A DNA stretch of 64,000 nucleotides, from positions 3,286,001-3,350,000 of the forward strand of contig NZ_CP125655.1 of NCBI RefSeq assembly GCF_030053835.1, written 5' to 3'. The stretch is from Cellulomonas sp. ES6 (GTDB lineage Bacteria > Actinomycetota > Actinomycetes > Actinomycetales > Cellulomonadaceae). This document shows, piece after piece, positions 40,312 through 48,976 of the stretch. Position 1 is the first letter of the stretch; each line of letters starts with the position of its first letter. The position numbers and the translations under genes were made by a program. The notes under the pieces are model-generated. The model searched no databases. It had not been told where the DNA came from and saw only the letters and a list, made by a program, of their open reading frames with translations.

Positions 40312-40342
40312 TAGCGTCTCCACTTGACCGGACAACCGGTCA
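40312..40342 (+). promoter_or_regulatory. GntR operon promoter and candidate operator
   Basis: TAGCGT at 40312-40317 is a candidate minus-10. Just downstream, TGACCGG (40325-40331) and CCGGTCA (40336-40342) form a perfect 7-bp inverted repeat with a 4-base spacer ACAA, 25 bases before the regulator start. Size, symmetry and position fit an operator bound by the GntR-family protein it precedes, so that the regulator would repress its own operon. Confidence 0.5.
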
Positions 40343-40367
40343 TCCGGAGGACGCGGAGGAGACGGCC

Positions 40368-41195
40368 ATGCACCTCGACCTGGACCACGCGCGGGGAGGT
40401 GCCCCGCTCTACCTCCAGCTCGCGAACGCGCTGGGGGACGTCATCGTCCGGGAGCGCCTGCGCCCCGGCGACCAGCTCCCGAGCGAGACCGTGCTCGCCG
40501 CCGACAACCGGCTGTCCCGGGCCACCGTCATCAAGGCGTACGACCTGCTGGTCGAGCGCGGCCAGGTGGTGCGCCGGCAGGGCAAGGGCACGTTCGTCAC
40601 GCCCCGCCCGATGGCCCGCCACCTGCCGGAGCTCACGAGCTTCTCCGAGCACGTGCACGGCCTCGGGCTGACGCCGTCCAGCAGCCTGCTGAGCTTCGAG
40701 ACGCACGCGGTCGGCGCCCCCGGGCGGCCCGCGTCGCCCTTCGAGGACGCCGGCGTGGTCGTCGTCGAGCGCCTCCGGAGCGTCGACGGCTCCCCGGTCG
40801 GCATCCACCGCGTGGTCGTCCCGGAGGACGTGGCCGACGCCATCGACCTCACCGAGGAGACGGCCGCCGCCGAGCGCTTCTCCCTGTACTCGGCCCTGCA
40901 GCGCCACGGCATCGAGCTCACGAGCGCCGAGGAGTCCATGCAGGCCGTCAACGCCGGTCCCGACGACGCCGAGCTGCTGGGCGTCGAGCCGGGCACCGCG
41001 CTCATCGAGGTGGTCCGCGAGTCGCGGGACGCCTCCGGGCGGCTCATCGAGCACGTCCGCGCCCGCTACCTGGGCAGCACGTACATCTACCGCATCTCCT
41101 TCGCCCCCACGTCCCACGGAGAGAACCATGACCGCACGCGTCACGAAGCTGCTCGTCCCTCTCGCCGCCTCGGCGCTGCTGCTGACCGCCTGTAG
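40368..41195 (+). CDS. GntR/HutC-family transcriptional regulator
   Basis: Winged-helix DNA-binding domain at residues 10-75 (PLYLQLANALGDVIVRERLRPG, QLPSETVLAADNRLSRATVIKAYDLL) and a UTRA ligand-binding domain at about 90-245 (ending ARYLGSTYIYRISFAP). Probably senses a metabolite of the operon it heads. The open frame runs 68 bases into the next gene. A single C added to the C-run at 41103-41107 would instead end it at a TGA overlapping the next ATG, like the other junctions in this operon; the real C-terminus is therefore uncertain. Confidence 0.88.
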   Translation: MHLDLDHARGGAPLYLQLANALGDVIVRERLRPGDQLPSETVLAADNRLSRATVIKAYDLLVERGQVVRRQGKGTFVTPRPMARHLPELTSFSEHVHGLGLTPSSSLLSFETHAVGAPGRPASPFEDAGVVVVERLRSVDGSPVGIHRVVVPEDVADAIDLTEETAAAERFSLYSALQRHGIELTSAEESMQAVNAGPDDAELLGVEPGTALIEVVRESRDASGRLIEHVRARYLGSTYIYRISFAPTSHGENHDRTRHEAARPSRRLGAAADRL

Positions 41196-42201
41196 CGGCG
41201 GCGACCAGCCGTCCGGCGAGGGCTCCGGCCCGTCCGGGGGCGCGGGGTCCGCGGCCCTCGTCGTCGCCCAGGGCGGCCTCGGCGACGAGTCGTTCAACGA
41301 CCTCGCCTACGCCGGGTTCACCCGCGGCGTGGAGGCGGCCGGGATGACGGGCACGCCCATCGAGTCCGCCGACATCGTGGGGCAGGGCGAGCAGATCCTG
41401 CGCCGTGCCGCGCAGACCGATGCCGGCCTGGTGATCGACCTGGAGTACTCGCACAACGAGCTGCTGCCCGCGGTGGCCGCCGACTTCCCGGACACGAGCT
41501 GGGTGCTGGTGAACGCCGAGGCCGCGGGGGAGAACGTCGCCTCGGTGCTGTTCCAGGAGCAGGAGGGCTCGTACCTGGCCGGGGCGCTCGCCGCGATGGT
41601 CACGCAGGACCCCGACAACCCGCACGTGAACCCGGACAAGGTCATCGGCGTCATCGGCGGCACGGAGTCGGTCGGCATCGACAAGTTCATCGTCGGGTTC
41701 ATCCAGGGCGCGCACGACGTCGACCCGGACGTGCAGGTGCTCACGGCCTACTCGAACGACTTCGCCGACCCGGCCAAGGGGCAGCAGCTCGCGCAGTCGA
41801 TGTACGACCAGGGGGCGGACATCGTCTACGCGGTGGCCGGCGGGACGGGCGCGGGCGTGATCCAGGCCGCCGTCGACAACGACCGCTACGCGATCGGGGT
41901 GGACGACGACCAGGACGGCGTGGCACCCGGCAACGTGCTGACCAGCGTGCTCAAGCGGACCGACGTCGCGATGGAGGACGTCGTCGCGCGGTACGCGGCC
42001 GGGGAGTTCCCGGGCGGGGAGACCGTGACGTACGGCCTCGCGGACGGCGGCGTCGGCCTGACCGACTACGAGTACACGAAGGACGACATCGGCCAGGACA
42101 CGATCGACGCCGTCGACGCGCTCGCCGACCAGATCGTCTCCGGCGACATCACCGTGTGGAACGCCGTCACGCAGGGCTACCCGGACTTCTACGGGAACTG
42201 A
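41128..42201 (+). CDS. BMP-family ABC transporter substrate-binding lipoprotein
   Basis: 357 residues. Signal peptide with lipobox LLTAC, acylated Cys at 22, so tethered outside the cytoplasmic membrane. The body is of the Med/PnrA basic-membrane-protein family: LVVAQGGLGDESFNDLAYAGF near the start, later IGVIGGTESVGIDKFIVGF and VYAVAGGTGAGVIQAA. Characterised members bind purine or other nucleosides, so a nucleoside-like ligand is the family-based expectation. Followed after 3 bases by its ATPase. Confidence 0.92.
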   Translation: MTARVTKLLVPLAASALLLTACSGGDQPSGEGSGPSGGAGSAALVVAQGGLGDESFNDLAYAGFTRGVEAAGMTGTPIESADIVGQGEQILRRAAQTDAGLVIDLEYSHNELLPAVAADFPDTSWVLVNAEAAGENVASVLFQEQEGSYLAGALAAMVTQDPDNPHVNPDKVIGVIGGTESVGIDKFIVGFIQGAHDVDPDVQVLTAYSNDFADPAKGQQLAQSMYDQGADIVYAVAGGTGAGVIQAAVDNDRYAIGVDDDQDGVAPGNVLTSVLKRTDVAMEDVVARYAAGEFPGGETVTYGLADGGVGLTDYEYTKDDIGQDTIDAVDALADQIVSGDITVWNAVTQGYPDFYGN

Positions 42202-42204
42202 TCG

Positions 42205-43821
42205 ATGACGTCGTCCGCCACACCTCCCGCCGGCGGCGGGGCCCCCACCGGGCCCCGCTGCCGGATCGGGGCCCGCGGGGTCAGCCGCTCCTTCGGGCCC
42301 GTGCGCGCCGCCGTGGACGTGGACCTGTCCGTCGCCCCGGGCACCGTCCACGCCCTGATCGGCGAGAACGGCGCCGGCAAGAGCACGCTCATGCGCATCC
42401 TGTACGGCCTGGACCGGCCCGACTCCGGCACGGTCGTGATCGACGACCAGCCGGTGGTGATGGGCTCCGTGCGCGAGGCCATCGGCCGCGGCATCGGCCT
42501 CGTCCAGCAGGAGCTCGCGATCATCCCGGAGCTGACGCTCCTGGAGAACCTCGTGCTCGGCGACGAGCCGCACCGCGGCCCGGTGATCGACCGGGCGGCG
42601 GCCCTGCGCCGGGCCGACGAGCTCGCGCGGACGGTGACGGTCGACGTGGACTGGTCGGCCCGCGCCGGCCACACCTCGATCGCGATCCAGCAGCAGGTGG
42701 AGATCCTGCGGCTGCTGCACCGGGGGGCCCGCACCCTGATCCTCGACGAGCCGACCGCGGTGCTGGCGCCCGCGCAGGCCGACGAGCTGCTGCGCCTCCT
42801 GACGGGCCTGGCCGCCCAGGGGCACACCGTGCTGTTCATCAGCCACAAGCTCGACGAGGTCGTGACCGTCGCCGACGAGATCACGGTGCTGCGCTCGGGG
42901 CGCACGGTCGCCCACCACCGCCGCGGCGAGATCGACCGCGACGGGCTGGCCCGCGCGATCATCGGCGACGGCGACGTGGCGCCCGACCGCACCGAGCCCG
43001 GCACGCCCGGCGACGTGGTGCTGGACGTGCAGGGCGTCCGCGCGTGCGACGACCTCGGCGCGCCGCGCCTCGACGGCGTGTCGTTCCGGCTGCGCTCCGG
43101 GGAGATCCTCGGGGTCGCGGCGGTCGCCGGCAACGGGCAGGAGGAGCTCGCCGAGGCGCTGGCCGGCGTCCGCGCGACCACCGGCGGGACCGTCGCGCTG
43201 CACACCGCCGACGGGGCGCGGGACCTCACCGCGGCCGGGGTGCGCGAGCGGCGCCGGCACGGGATCGCGTACATCAGCGCGGACCGCAAGCACGAGGGCC
43301 TGTCGGTGACCAGCTCGCTGGCGGACAACGCGCTGGCCGGGCCGCGGCTCGGGGCGATCAGCCGCCTCGGCGTGCTGCGGCGAGCCGCGGCCCGGGAGCG
43401 GGTCGACGCCGTCCTGAGCCGGGCGAGCGTCCGGTTCGGGTCGACCGCGGACCCGGCGTCGAGCCTGTCCGGCGGCAACCAGCAGCGCCTCGTCGTCGGC
43501 CGCGAGACCCTCGACCGCCCGCGCGCGGTCGTCGCCAGCCAGCCGACGCGCGGCGTCGACATCCGGGGCATCGGGCACATCCACGAGCTGCTGCGCCGCT
43601 CCCGTGACGACGGCGCGGGCATCGTCCTGTTCTCCGAGGAGATCGACGAGCTGCGCGCGCTGAGCGACCGGATCCTCGTGCTGCACCGCGGGGCCGTGGC
43701 CGGCGAGCTGCCGGGCACCGCGACCCGGGCGGAGATCGGGGCGCTGATGGTCGGCGCCCCGCCGGCGGCCCACGACGCGGAGCGCGGGCAGCGGCCCGCG
43801 GGGACGGAGCAGGACGCATGA
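42205..43821 (+). CDS. Nucleoside/sugar-type ABC transporter ATPase (two fused domains)
   Basis: 538 residues holding two ABC domains, as in RbsA- and YufO-type importers. Domain 1: Walker A GENGAGKST near residue 53, Walker B LILDEP, but a degenerate signature (SIAIQQQVEIL). Domain 2 lacks a true Walker A (AVAGNGQEE) yet has the signature LSGGNQQR. One competent site made of domain 1 Walker A and domain 2 signature is the usual arrangement. The stop overlaps the permease start (ATGA). Confidence 0.93.
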   Translation: MTSSATPPAGGGAPTGPRCRIGARGVSRSFGPVRAAVDVDLSVAPGTVHALIGENGAGKSTLMRILYGLDRPDSGTVVIDDQPVVMGSVREAIGRGIGLVQQELAIIPELTLLENLVLGDEPHRGPVIDRAAALRRADELARTVTVDVDWSARAGHTSIAIQQQVEILRLLHRGARTLILDEPTAVLAPAQADELLRLLTGLAAQGHTVLFISHKLDEVVTVADEITVLRSGRTVAHHRRGEIDRDGLARAIIGDGDVAPDRTEPGTPGDVVLDVQGVRACDDLGAPRLDGVSFRLRSGEILGVAAVAGNGQEELAEALAGVRATTGGTVALHTADGARDLTAAGVRERRRHGIAYISADRKHEGLSVTSSLADNALAGPRLGAISRLGVLRRAAARERVDAVLSRASVRFGSTADPASSLSGGNQQRLVVGRETLDRPRAVVASQPTRGVDIRGIGHIHELLRRSRDDGAGIVLFSEEIDELRALSDRILVLHRGAVAGELPGTATRAEIGALMVGAPPAAHDAERGQRPAGTEQDA

Positions 43822-44891
43822 GCGCACCCCACCTCGACCGGTGGCGCCCGGTCGCGACCGGCGTCGGGCGCGCCCTCGTGCCCGTGCTGCTGGCGTTCGT
43901 GGTCGGCGGCGTCGTGCTCGCCGTGACCGGGCAGAACCCGCTGGAGATCTACCGGCTGCTGCTGGTGGAGGCGTTCGGCGGCCCGTCCCGGGTGGACGCG
44001 ACGCTGGCCGCGACGACGCCGCTGCTGTTCACCGCGGTCGCGGCGGCGTTCGCGTACCGCGCCGGGGTGTTCACGATCGGCGCCGAGGGGTCGTTCACGC
44101 TCGGCGGCCTCGCCGCGGCGGTGGTCGGCGCCCACGTCGGCGGTCTGCCCGCGGTCGCCGCCGTCACCGTGAGCCTGCTCGCGGCCTGCGCGGCGGGGGT
44201 CCTCGTCGCGGTCGTCCCGGCGGTGCTGCGCGCCCGCTGGCAGGTCGACGAGGTCGTGACGACGCTGATGTTCAACTTCATCGTCGCCGGCGTCGCGGGC
44301 TGGGCGGTGCAGGCGTTCTTCCAGGAGCGGGGGCAGGCGAACTCGGCCACGGCGTACGTGGCCGACTCCGCACGGCTCGAGCCGTTCTTCCCGCCCGACC
44401 TCACCAACGCCGGCCTGGTGATCGCGCTGCTGCTCGTCACCGGGTACACGTTCTGGTTCCGCCGCACGGCGCTCGGGTTCGAGTTCCGGGCCGTCGGAGC
44501 GACGCCGCGGTTCGCGGTCGCCCAGGGCCTGCGGACCCGGACGGTCGTCGTCGTGGCGCTGCTCGGCGCCGGCCTGGCGGCGGGCCTCGGCGGCGGGGCG
44601 CACGCGCTCGGCATCGTGCACCGCTACACCGGCGGCTTCTCGGCCAGCTTCGGCTTCACCGGCATCGCCATCGCGCTGCTCGCCCGGTTCAACCCGGTGG
44701 GCATGGTCGTGGGGGCCGTGCTGTTCGGTGCGCTGAACGCCGCGGGGTCGACGATCCAGCTCTTCGTGAACCTCCCCATCCAGCTCGTCGACATCCTCCA
44801 GGGCACCGTGATGATCTTCGCCGTCGTGCAGTTCGTGCTGCCCCGGCTGCCGTCCCGGCAGCGGGCCGTCCCCGAGGCGGTGGTCGCGTGA
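43818..44891 (+). CDS. ABC transporter permease 1 (nucleoside type)
   Basis: 357-residue integral membrane protein of the BPD_transp_2 family, with about nine or ten hydrophobic segments. The cytoplasmic coupling region (FRRTALGFEFRAVGATPRFA) matches this family. Pairs with the next gene to form the heterodimeric channel. ATG and GTG overlaps on both sides indicate translational coupling. Confidence 0.92.
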   Translation: MSAPHLDRWRPVATGVGRALVPVLLAFVVGGVVLAVTGQNPLEIYRLLLVEAFGGPSRVDATLAATTPLLFTAVAAAFAYRAGVFTIGAEGSFTLGGLAAAVVGAHVGGLPAVAAVTVSLLAACAAGVLVAVVPAVLRARWQVDEVVTTLMFNFIVAGVAGWAVQAFFQERGQANSATAYVADSARLEPFFPPDLTNAGLVIALLLVTGYTFWFRRTALGFEFRAVGATPRFAVAQGLRTRTVVVVALLGAGLAAGLGGGAHALGIVHRYTGGFSASFGFTGIAIALLARFNPVGMVVGAVLFGALNAAGSTIQLFVNLPIQLVDILQGTVMIFAVVQFVLPRLPSRQRAVPEAVVA

Positions 44892-45790
44892 TCGACCAGG
44901 TGATCGCCGCGGCGCTGACGCTGTCCGTGCCGCTCGTCCTCGCCGCGCTGGGCGGCGCCGTGCACCGGCAGGCCGGGGTCGTGAACATCGGCCTCGAGGG
45001 GCAGATGCTCGTCGGGGCGCTGCTCGGCGCCCTGGTCAGCGGCGCCACCCGGAGCTGGGAGCTCGGTGTGCTCGCCGGGGCCGGCGCGGGTGGCGCGGTC
45101 GGCTGGCTGATGAGCGTGACCATCACCCGGCTGCGGGCGAACGAGATCATCGCGGGGCTCGGCTTCAACACCGTGGTGCTCGGCGTCATCGGGTACTGGC
45201 TGCGGGCCTCGCAGGACGTCTCCGGGACGCTGCAGGTGGAGGGGCTCGAGCGGCTCCCCACCTGGGTGGTGCCCGGCGTCGCGGACGTGCCGGTGCTCGG
45301 CGCGCTGGTGTCGGGCAAGAGCCCGCTGTTCTGGCTCGCCGTCGTGCTCGTGGGGGCCTGCGCCTGGACGCTCGACGGCACCCGCTGGGGCCTGCGGGTC
45401 CGGGCGGTCGGGGCCTCCCCGGTGGCGAGCGCCTCGCTCGGGCTGCGCACGCGCGGGCTCCAGGACTCCGCGGGGACCGTCGCGGGCGTGCTCGCCGGGC
45501 TCGGGGGAGCGTCGCTGAGCCTCGGGGCCGTCGGGCTGTTCAACGAGAACATGACGGCCGGCCGCGGCTTCGTCGCCATGGCGGCGTTCTACTTCGGACG
45601 CGCCCGGCCCCTGCCCACCGCGCTCGCGTGCCTGCTGTTCGGCACGTTCGACGCGATCCAGGCCCGCCTGCAGATCGGCGGCGGGTACTCCGCGTCGCTC
45701 ATCCAGACGCTGCCGTACGTGGCCGTCGTCGTGGTGCTCGCGCTGACCGGCGTCCGGTCGAGCCGCCGGCGCGCGAGGGCCGCCGCGTGA
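44888..45790 (+). CDS. ABC transporter permease 2 (nucleoside type)
   Basis: 300 residues, same family as permease 1. VNIGLEGQMLVGALLGALV is a highly conserved stretch in nucleoside importer permeases; coupling helix region TRWGLRVRAVGASPVAS. GTG start overlaps the previous stop; its own stop overlaps the next GTG (GTGA). Confidence 0.92.
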   Translation: MIDQVIAAALTLSVPLVLAALGGAVHRQAGVVNIGLEGQMLVGALLGALVSGATRSWELGVLAGAGAGGAVGWLMSVTITRLRANEIIAGLGFNTVVLGVIGYWLRASQDVSGTLQVEGLERLPTWVVPGVADVPVLGALVSGKSPLFWLAVVLVGACAWTLDGTRWGLRVRAVGASPVASASLGLRTRGLQDSAGTVAGVLAGLGGASLSLGAVGLFNENMTAGRGFVAMAAFYFGRARPLPTALACLLFGTFDAIQARLQIGGGYSASLIQTLPYVAVVVVLALTGVRSSRRRARAAA

Positions 45791-46440
45791 CCGTCCCGCC
45801 CGCCGGGCCCGTCCGGCCCGGCCCGCCCGCCCCGCCCGTCCCCGCCCCGCCCGTCCCCGCCCCGGAGGTCCCCGTGCCCGCCGACCGCCCGGTCACCGCG
45901 CTCGTCCTGGTGGACGTGATCGCCTCGTTCTTCGACCCCGCCCAGCCCAACCACTACCCGGGCGTGGAGCAGGTGCTCGCCCCGATGGCGGCGCTGCTGG
46001 CCCGGGCCCGCGAGCGGGGCAGCCTCGTCGTGCACGCCGTCGAGCGGCACCACCCCGGCCTCGCGGACTTCGAGTTCGGCAAGCTGCCCCGCCACCACCA
46101 GGCCGGCGAGCCGGACGCGCAGTACGTGCCGGGCTTCGAGCCCCTGCCCGGGGGCTACGAGGTGGAGGTCACCAAGCGCCGGTTCTCCGCGTTCTACGCC
46201 ACGGACCTCGACCTGCTGCTCCGGGAGCAGGGCGTCCGCCGCGTCGTGATCGCGGGCGTCAAGACCAACGTGTGCATCCGGGCCACCGCGCAGGACGCGT
46301 TCGCGGGCGGGTTCGAGCCCGTCGTCCCGCGGGAGGCGACGAGCTCCAACCGGGAGCACCTCGCCGCCGCCAGCCTCGAGGACATCGACCGCTACATGGG
46401 CCGGGTCGTCGACCTGGGCACCGCGCTGGAGCTGCTGTGA
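45787..46440 (+). CDS. Isochorismatase-family cysteine hydrolase
   Basis: 217 residues. The Asp-Lys-Cys triad of the family is visible: Asp in LVLVDVIASFF, Lys in VEVTKRRFSAFY, Cys in GVKTNVCIRATAQDAF. Relatives hydrolyse nicotinamide, ureidoacrylate, N-carbamoyl compounds or isochorismate; this sequence does not tell which. The first 35 residues are a Pro/Ala/Val-rich stretch (PPAPPVPAPPVPAPEVP), so a later start such as GTG 45872 is also possible. Its place in the importer operon suggests it deamidates or decarbamoylates an imported compound. Confidence 0.85.
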   Translation: MTVPPAGPVRPGPPAPPVPAPPVPAPEVPVPADRPVTALVLVDVIASFFDPAQPNHYPGVEQVLAPMAALLARARERGSLVVHAVERHHPGLADFEFGKLPRHHQAGEPDAQYVPGFEPLPGGYEVEVTKRRFSAFYATDLDLLLREQGVRRVVIAGVKTNVCIRATAQDAFAGGFEPVVPREATSSNREHLAAASLEDIDRYMGRVVDLGTALELL

Positions 46441-47354
46441 CGGGCGTGGCCGTGCTGGGCTACGCGAGCCTGGACCACGCGATGCAGCTCGCGGCGTTCC
46501 ACGGCCCGGACGCCACGAGCGTGGTGACCGGCCGGCTGAGCGACGAGTGGCCGCGGCCGGGCGGCATCGCGCACCACGTCCGTGCGCTGCGCGCCGCCGG
46601 GGCGGACGAGGTCCTCCCCGTGAGCTGGGTCGGCCCCGACGCGGGCGGCGACGCCTGGACGGCCGCGCTGGTCGCCGCCGGCGCGGCCACCGCGGGCGTG
46701 CGCGTCTGCGGCACCCGCACCCCCTCCTCGTACCTCATGTACGCGGGCGACGGCGGCGCGGTGTGCGTCTTCGACCCCGCGGACTGCCACGGCGACGCCG
46801 GGGCGCTGACGCCCGCCCAGCAGGACGCCGTCCGGTCGGCGGGCTGGTGCCTGCTGGCGGTCGCGCCGCAGCAGGCGACGCGTGACGCGCTCGCGCTGCT
46901 CCCGGACGGCGCCCGGCTGGTGTGGGCGGTGAAGCACGACGCCCAGGCCTACCCGCCCGACCTCGTCGAGGCGCTGCTGGCCCGCGCGGACGTGGTGAGC
47001 CTGTCCGCGGGGGAGCGGCCGTTCCTGGACCGGCCCGGTCGCGCGCTCGAGGAGCGCGTGCGCCCCGGGACGCTCGTGGTCGAGACCCGCGGGGCCGCGG
47101 GCGTGCACGCCCGCCTCGGCGGCGAGGCGGACGACGTCCCCGTGACGCCCGTGACCGCGGTCGACACCACCGGGGCCGGCGACACGTTCGTCGGCACCCT
47201 CGTCGCCGGGCTGCTCACCCTGCCCGCACCCCTGACCCTGGCCACCGCGCGGCCCGCCCTCGTGGCCGCCGCCGCGGCGGCCACCGACCTGATCGCCTCG
47301 CGCGGCGCCCGGCGGACGACGCCCGGCCCGCGCACCGCACCCACCGAGGAGTAG
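46437..47354 (+). CDS. PfkB/ribokinase-family carbohydrate kinase
   Basis: 305 residues. The C-terminal PfkB signature VDTTGAGDTFVGTLVAG carries the catalytic Asp at about residue 249 and the anion hole. The N-terminal GG motif is PGGIAHHVRALRAAGA. The family phosphorylates ribose, deoxyribose, nucleosides or related sugars with ATP. In this operon a free sugar or nucleoside is the likely substrate. Overlaps the previous gene by GTGA; 4 bases to the next. Confidence 0.88.
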   Translation: MTGVAVLGYASLDHAMQLAAFHGPDATSVVTGRLSDEWPRPGGIAHHVRALRAAGADEVLPVSWVGPDAGGDAWTAALVAAGAATAGVRVCGTRTPSSYLMYAGDGGAVCVFDPADCHGDAGALTPAQQDAVRSAGWCLLAVAPQQATRDALALLPDGARLVWAVKHDAQAYPPDLVEALLARADVVSLSAGERPFLDRPGRALEERVRPGTLVVETRGAAGVHARLGGEADDVPVTPVTAVDTTGAGDTFVGTLVAGLLTLPAPLTLATARPALVAAAAAATDLIASRGARRTTPGPRTAPTEE

Positions 47355-47358
47355 CACT

Positions 47359-48093
47359 GTGTCGACAACGAACGCCTGGTACCTGCGATGCGGGCGGGAG
47401 GACGTCGCGGAGCGCGCGGTGCTCGTCGGGGACCGCGGCCGGGTGGCCCTCGCGGCGGAGCTCATGCAGGACGTGCGCGTGCTCGGCGAGGACCGCGGGC
47501 TCACGACCGCCACCGGCACCTACCGCGGGACGCGCCTGACGGTGAGCGCGTTCGGGATGGGCGCGCCGATCGCCGCCGTGGTGATGCACGAGCTGGCCGA
47601 CCTGGGGGTGCGGGAGTTCCTGCGCCTCGGCACCGTGATGACGGTCGGGGCCACCCGGCTCGGGGAGCTCGTCGTGGCGCACGGCGCCGTGCGGGGCGAG
47701 TCCACCTCGGCCACCTACCTGCCCGTCGAGTACCCGGCCGTGCCCGACCTGCCGCTGACCGCCCGCGTCGAGGCGGCCGCGCGCGCCGGGGCGCGGCCCG
47801 TCCGGACGGGGATCTACGGCACGTTCGACGGCTTCTACACCCAGATGACCGACTCCGAGCCCGGCGTCGCGGACGTGCGGCGCGGGCGCGACGAGCTCGC
47901 CCGCCGGGGCGTCGTCGCCACCGACATGGAGACCAGCGCGCTGCTCGTCGTGGCCCGGGCGCTGGGCGTCGCCGCGGCGTCCCTGTGCCTCGCGTCCGTG
48001 GACGGCGCCGACCAGAGCCGCATGGAGGGCGACGACCGCACCGCCGCCGAGGCCGACCTGCTGCGCGCCGGGTTCGACGCGCTCGCGGCCTAG
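47359..48093 (+). CDS. Nucleoside phosphorylase (uridine phosphorylase-like)
   Basis: 244 residues of the PNP_UDP_1 superfamily. Characteristic elements: FGMGAPIAAVVMHELADLG (phosphate/ribose pocket), FLRLGTVMTVG, and VVATDMETSALLVVARALG with the Met-Glu that binds ribose hydroxyls. Probably cleaves an imported nucleoside to base and ribose-1-phosphate. GTG start 4 bases after the kinase stop. Confidence 0.88.
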   Translation: MSTTNAWYLRCGREDVAERAVLVGDRGRVALAAELMQDVRVLGEDRGLTTATGTYRGTRLTVSAFGMGAPIAAVVMHELADLGVREFLRLGTVMTVGATRLGELVVAHGAVRGESTSATYLPVEYPAVPDLPLTARVEAAARAGARPVRTGIYGTFDGFYTQMTDSEPGVADVRRGRDELARRGVVATDMETSALLVVARALGVAAASLCLASVDGADQSRMEGDDRTAAEADLLRAGFDALAA

Positions 48094-48121
48094 ACCCCGA
48101 CCCCCACCGAGAGGAACCACC

Positions 48122-48976
48122 GTGTCCGAGCAGCAGCCCGTCCAGGTCACCTACCTCGACGACCTCATCGCCAAGATCGCGTGGGTGCGCGACACCCAGT
48201 CCGACGCCATCGCCGAGGCCGGGCGCGTGTGCGCCGACGCCATCGCCGGCGACGGCCTCGTCTTCACGTTCGGCACCGGGCACGGCGGGTTCGCCGCGCT
48301 GGAGTCGTTCCCGCGCACCGGCGGCGTCACGGGCTTCCGCCCGATCGTCGAGAGCTCGATCGCCCTCATGCACCACGTGCTCGGCGACCAGGGGACTGCG
48401 CAGTACCGGTTCCTGCACACCCGCGAGGGCTACGGCCGGGCGATCCTGCGCTCGCACCAGATCAAGGACGGGGACGCGCTGATCCTGTTCTCGCACTCGG
48501 GGATCAACGCCGTGATCCTCGACATGGCCGTGGAGTTCCAGGAGCGCGGGCTCAAGGTCGTCGCCGTGACGTCGGTGCCGCACTCGTCCCAGGTCGCCTC
48601 CCGGCACTCCTGCGGCAAGCGCCTGTACGAGATCGCGGACGTCGTCATCGACACCGGGATCCCGCTCGAGGACGCCTCGCAGCACATCGACGGCCTGGAG
48701 TACCCGGTGGGCCCCACCTCGACGTCCGTGGCCGTGGCCATGACCCACGCGATCAACGCCGCGACCGCCGCCGACCTCGTCGCCCGGGGCGTGCAGCCGA
48801 TGATCATGGTGAACACCAACTCGAACCGCACCACCGAGGCGCACCAGCAGAACGACCGCAACTACGCGGAGCTGTGGCGCCGGCTGCGGTCCCGCGAGTT
48901 CTCCGCCCCGCCGGTCACGGCGGCGACGACGGTGCCCGGTGCCGCGCCGGGTGCGACCGCCCCGGAGGCCCGGTGA
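48122..48976 (+). CDS. SIS-domain protein (sugar isomerase/binding type)
   Basis: 284 residues with a single SIS domain: FTFGTGHGGFAALESF and ALILFSHSGINAVILDMAVEF are the phosphosugar-binding loops; a second conserved stretch is EYPVGPTSTSVAVAMTHA. Similar to the UPF0309 group, whose function is not established. It may isomerise or sense a sugar phosphate made by the neighbouring kinase or phosphorylase. GAGAGGAA precedes the GTG. Confidence 0.85.
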   Translation: MSEQQPVQVTYLDDLIAKIAWVRDTQSDAIAEAGRVCADAIAGDGLVFTFGTGHGGFAALESFPRTGGVTGFRPIVESSIALMHHVLGDQGTAQYRFLHTREGYGRAILRSHQIKDGDALILFSHSGINAVILDMAVEFQERGLKVVAVTSVPHSSQVASRHSCGKRLYEIADVVIDTGIPLEDASQHIDGLEYPVGPTSTSVAVAMTHAINAATAADLVARGVQPMIMVNTNSNRTTEAHQQNDRNYAELWRRLRSREFSAPPVTAATTVPGAAPGATAPEAR

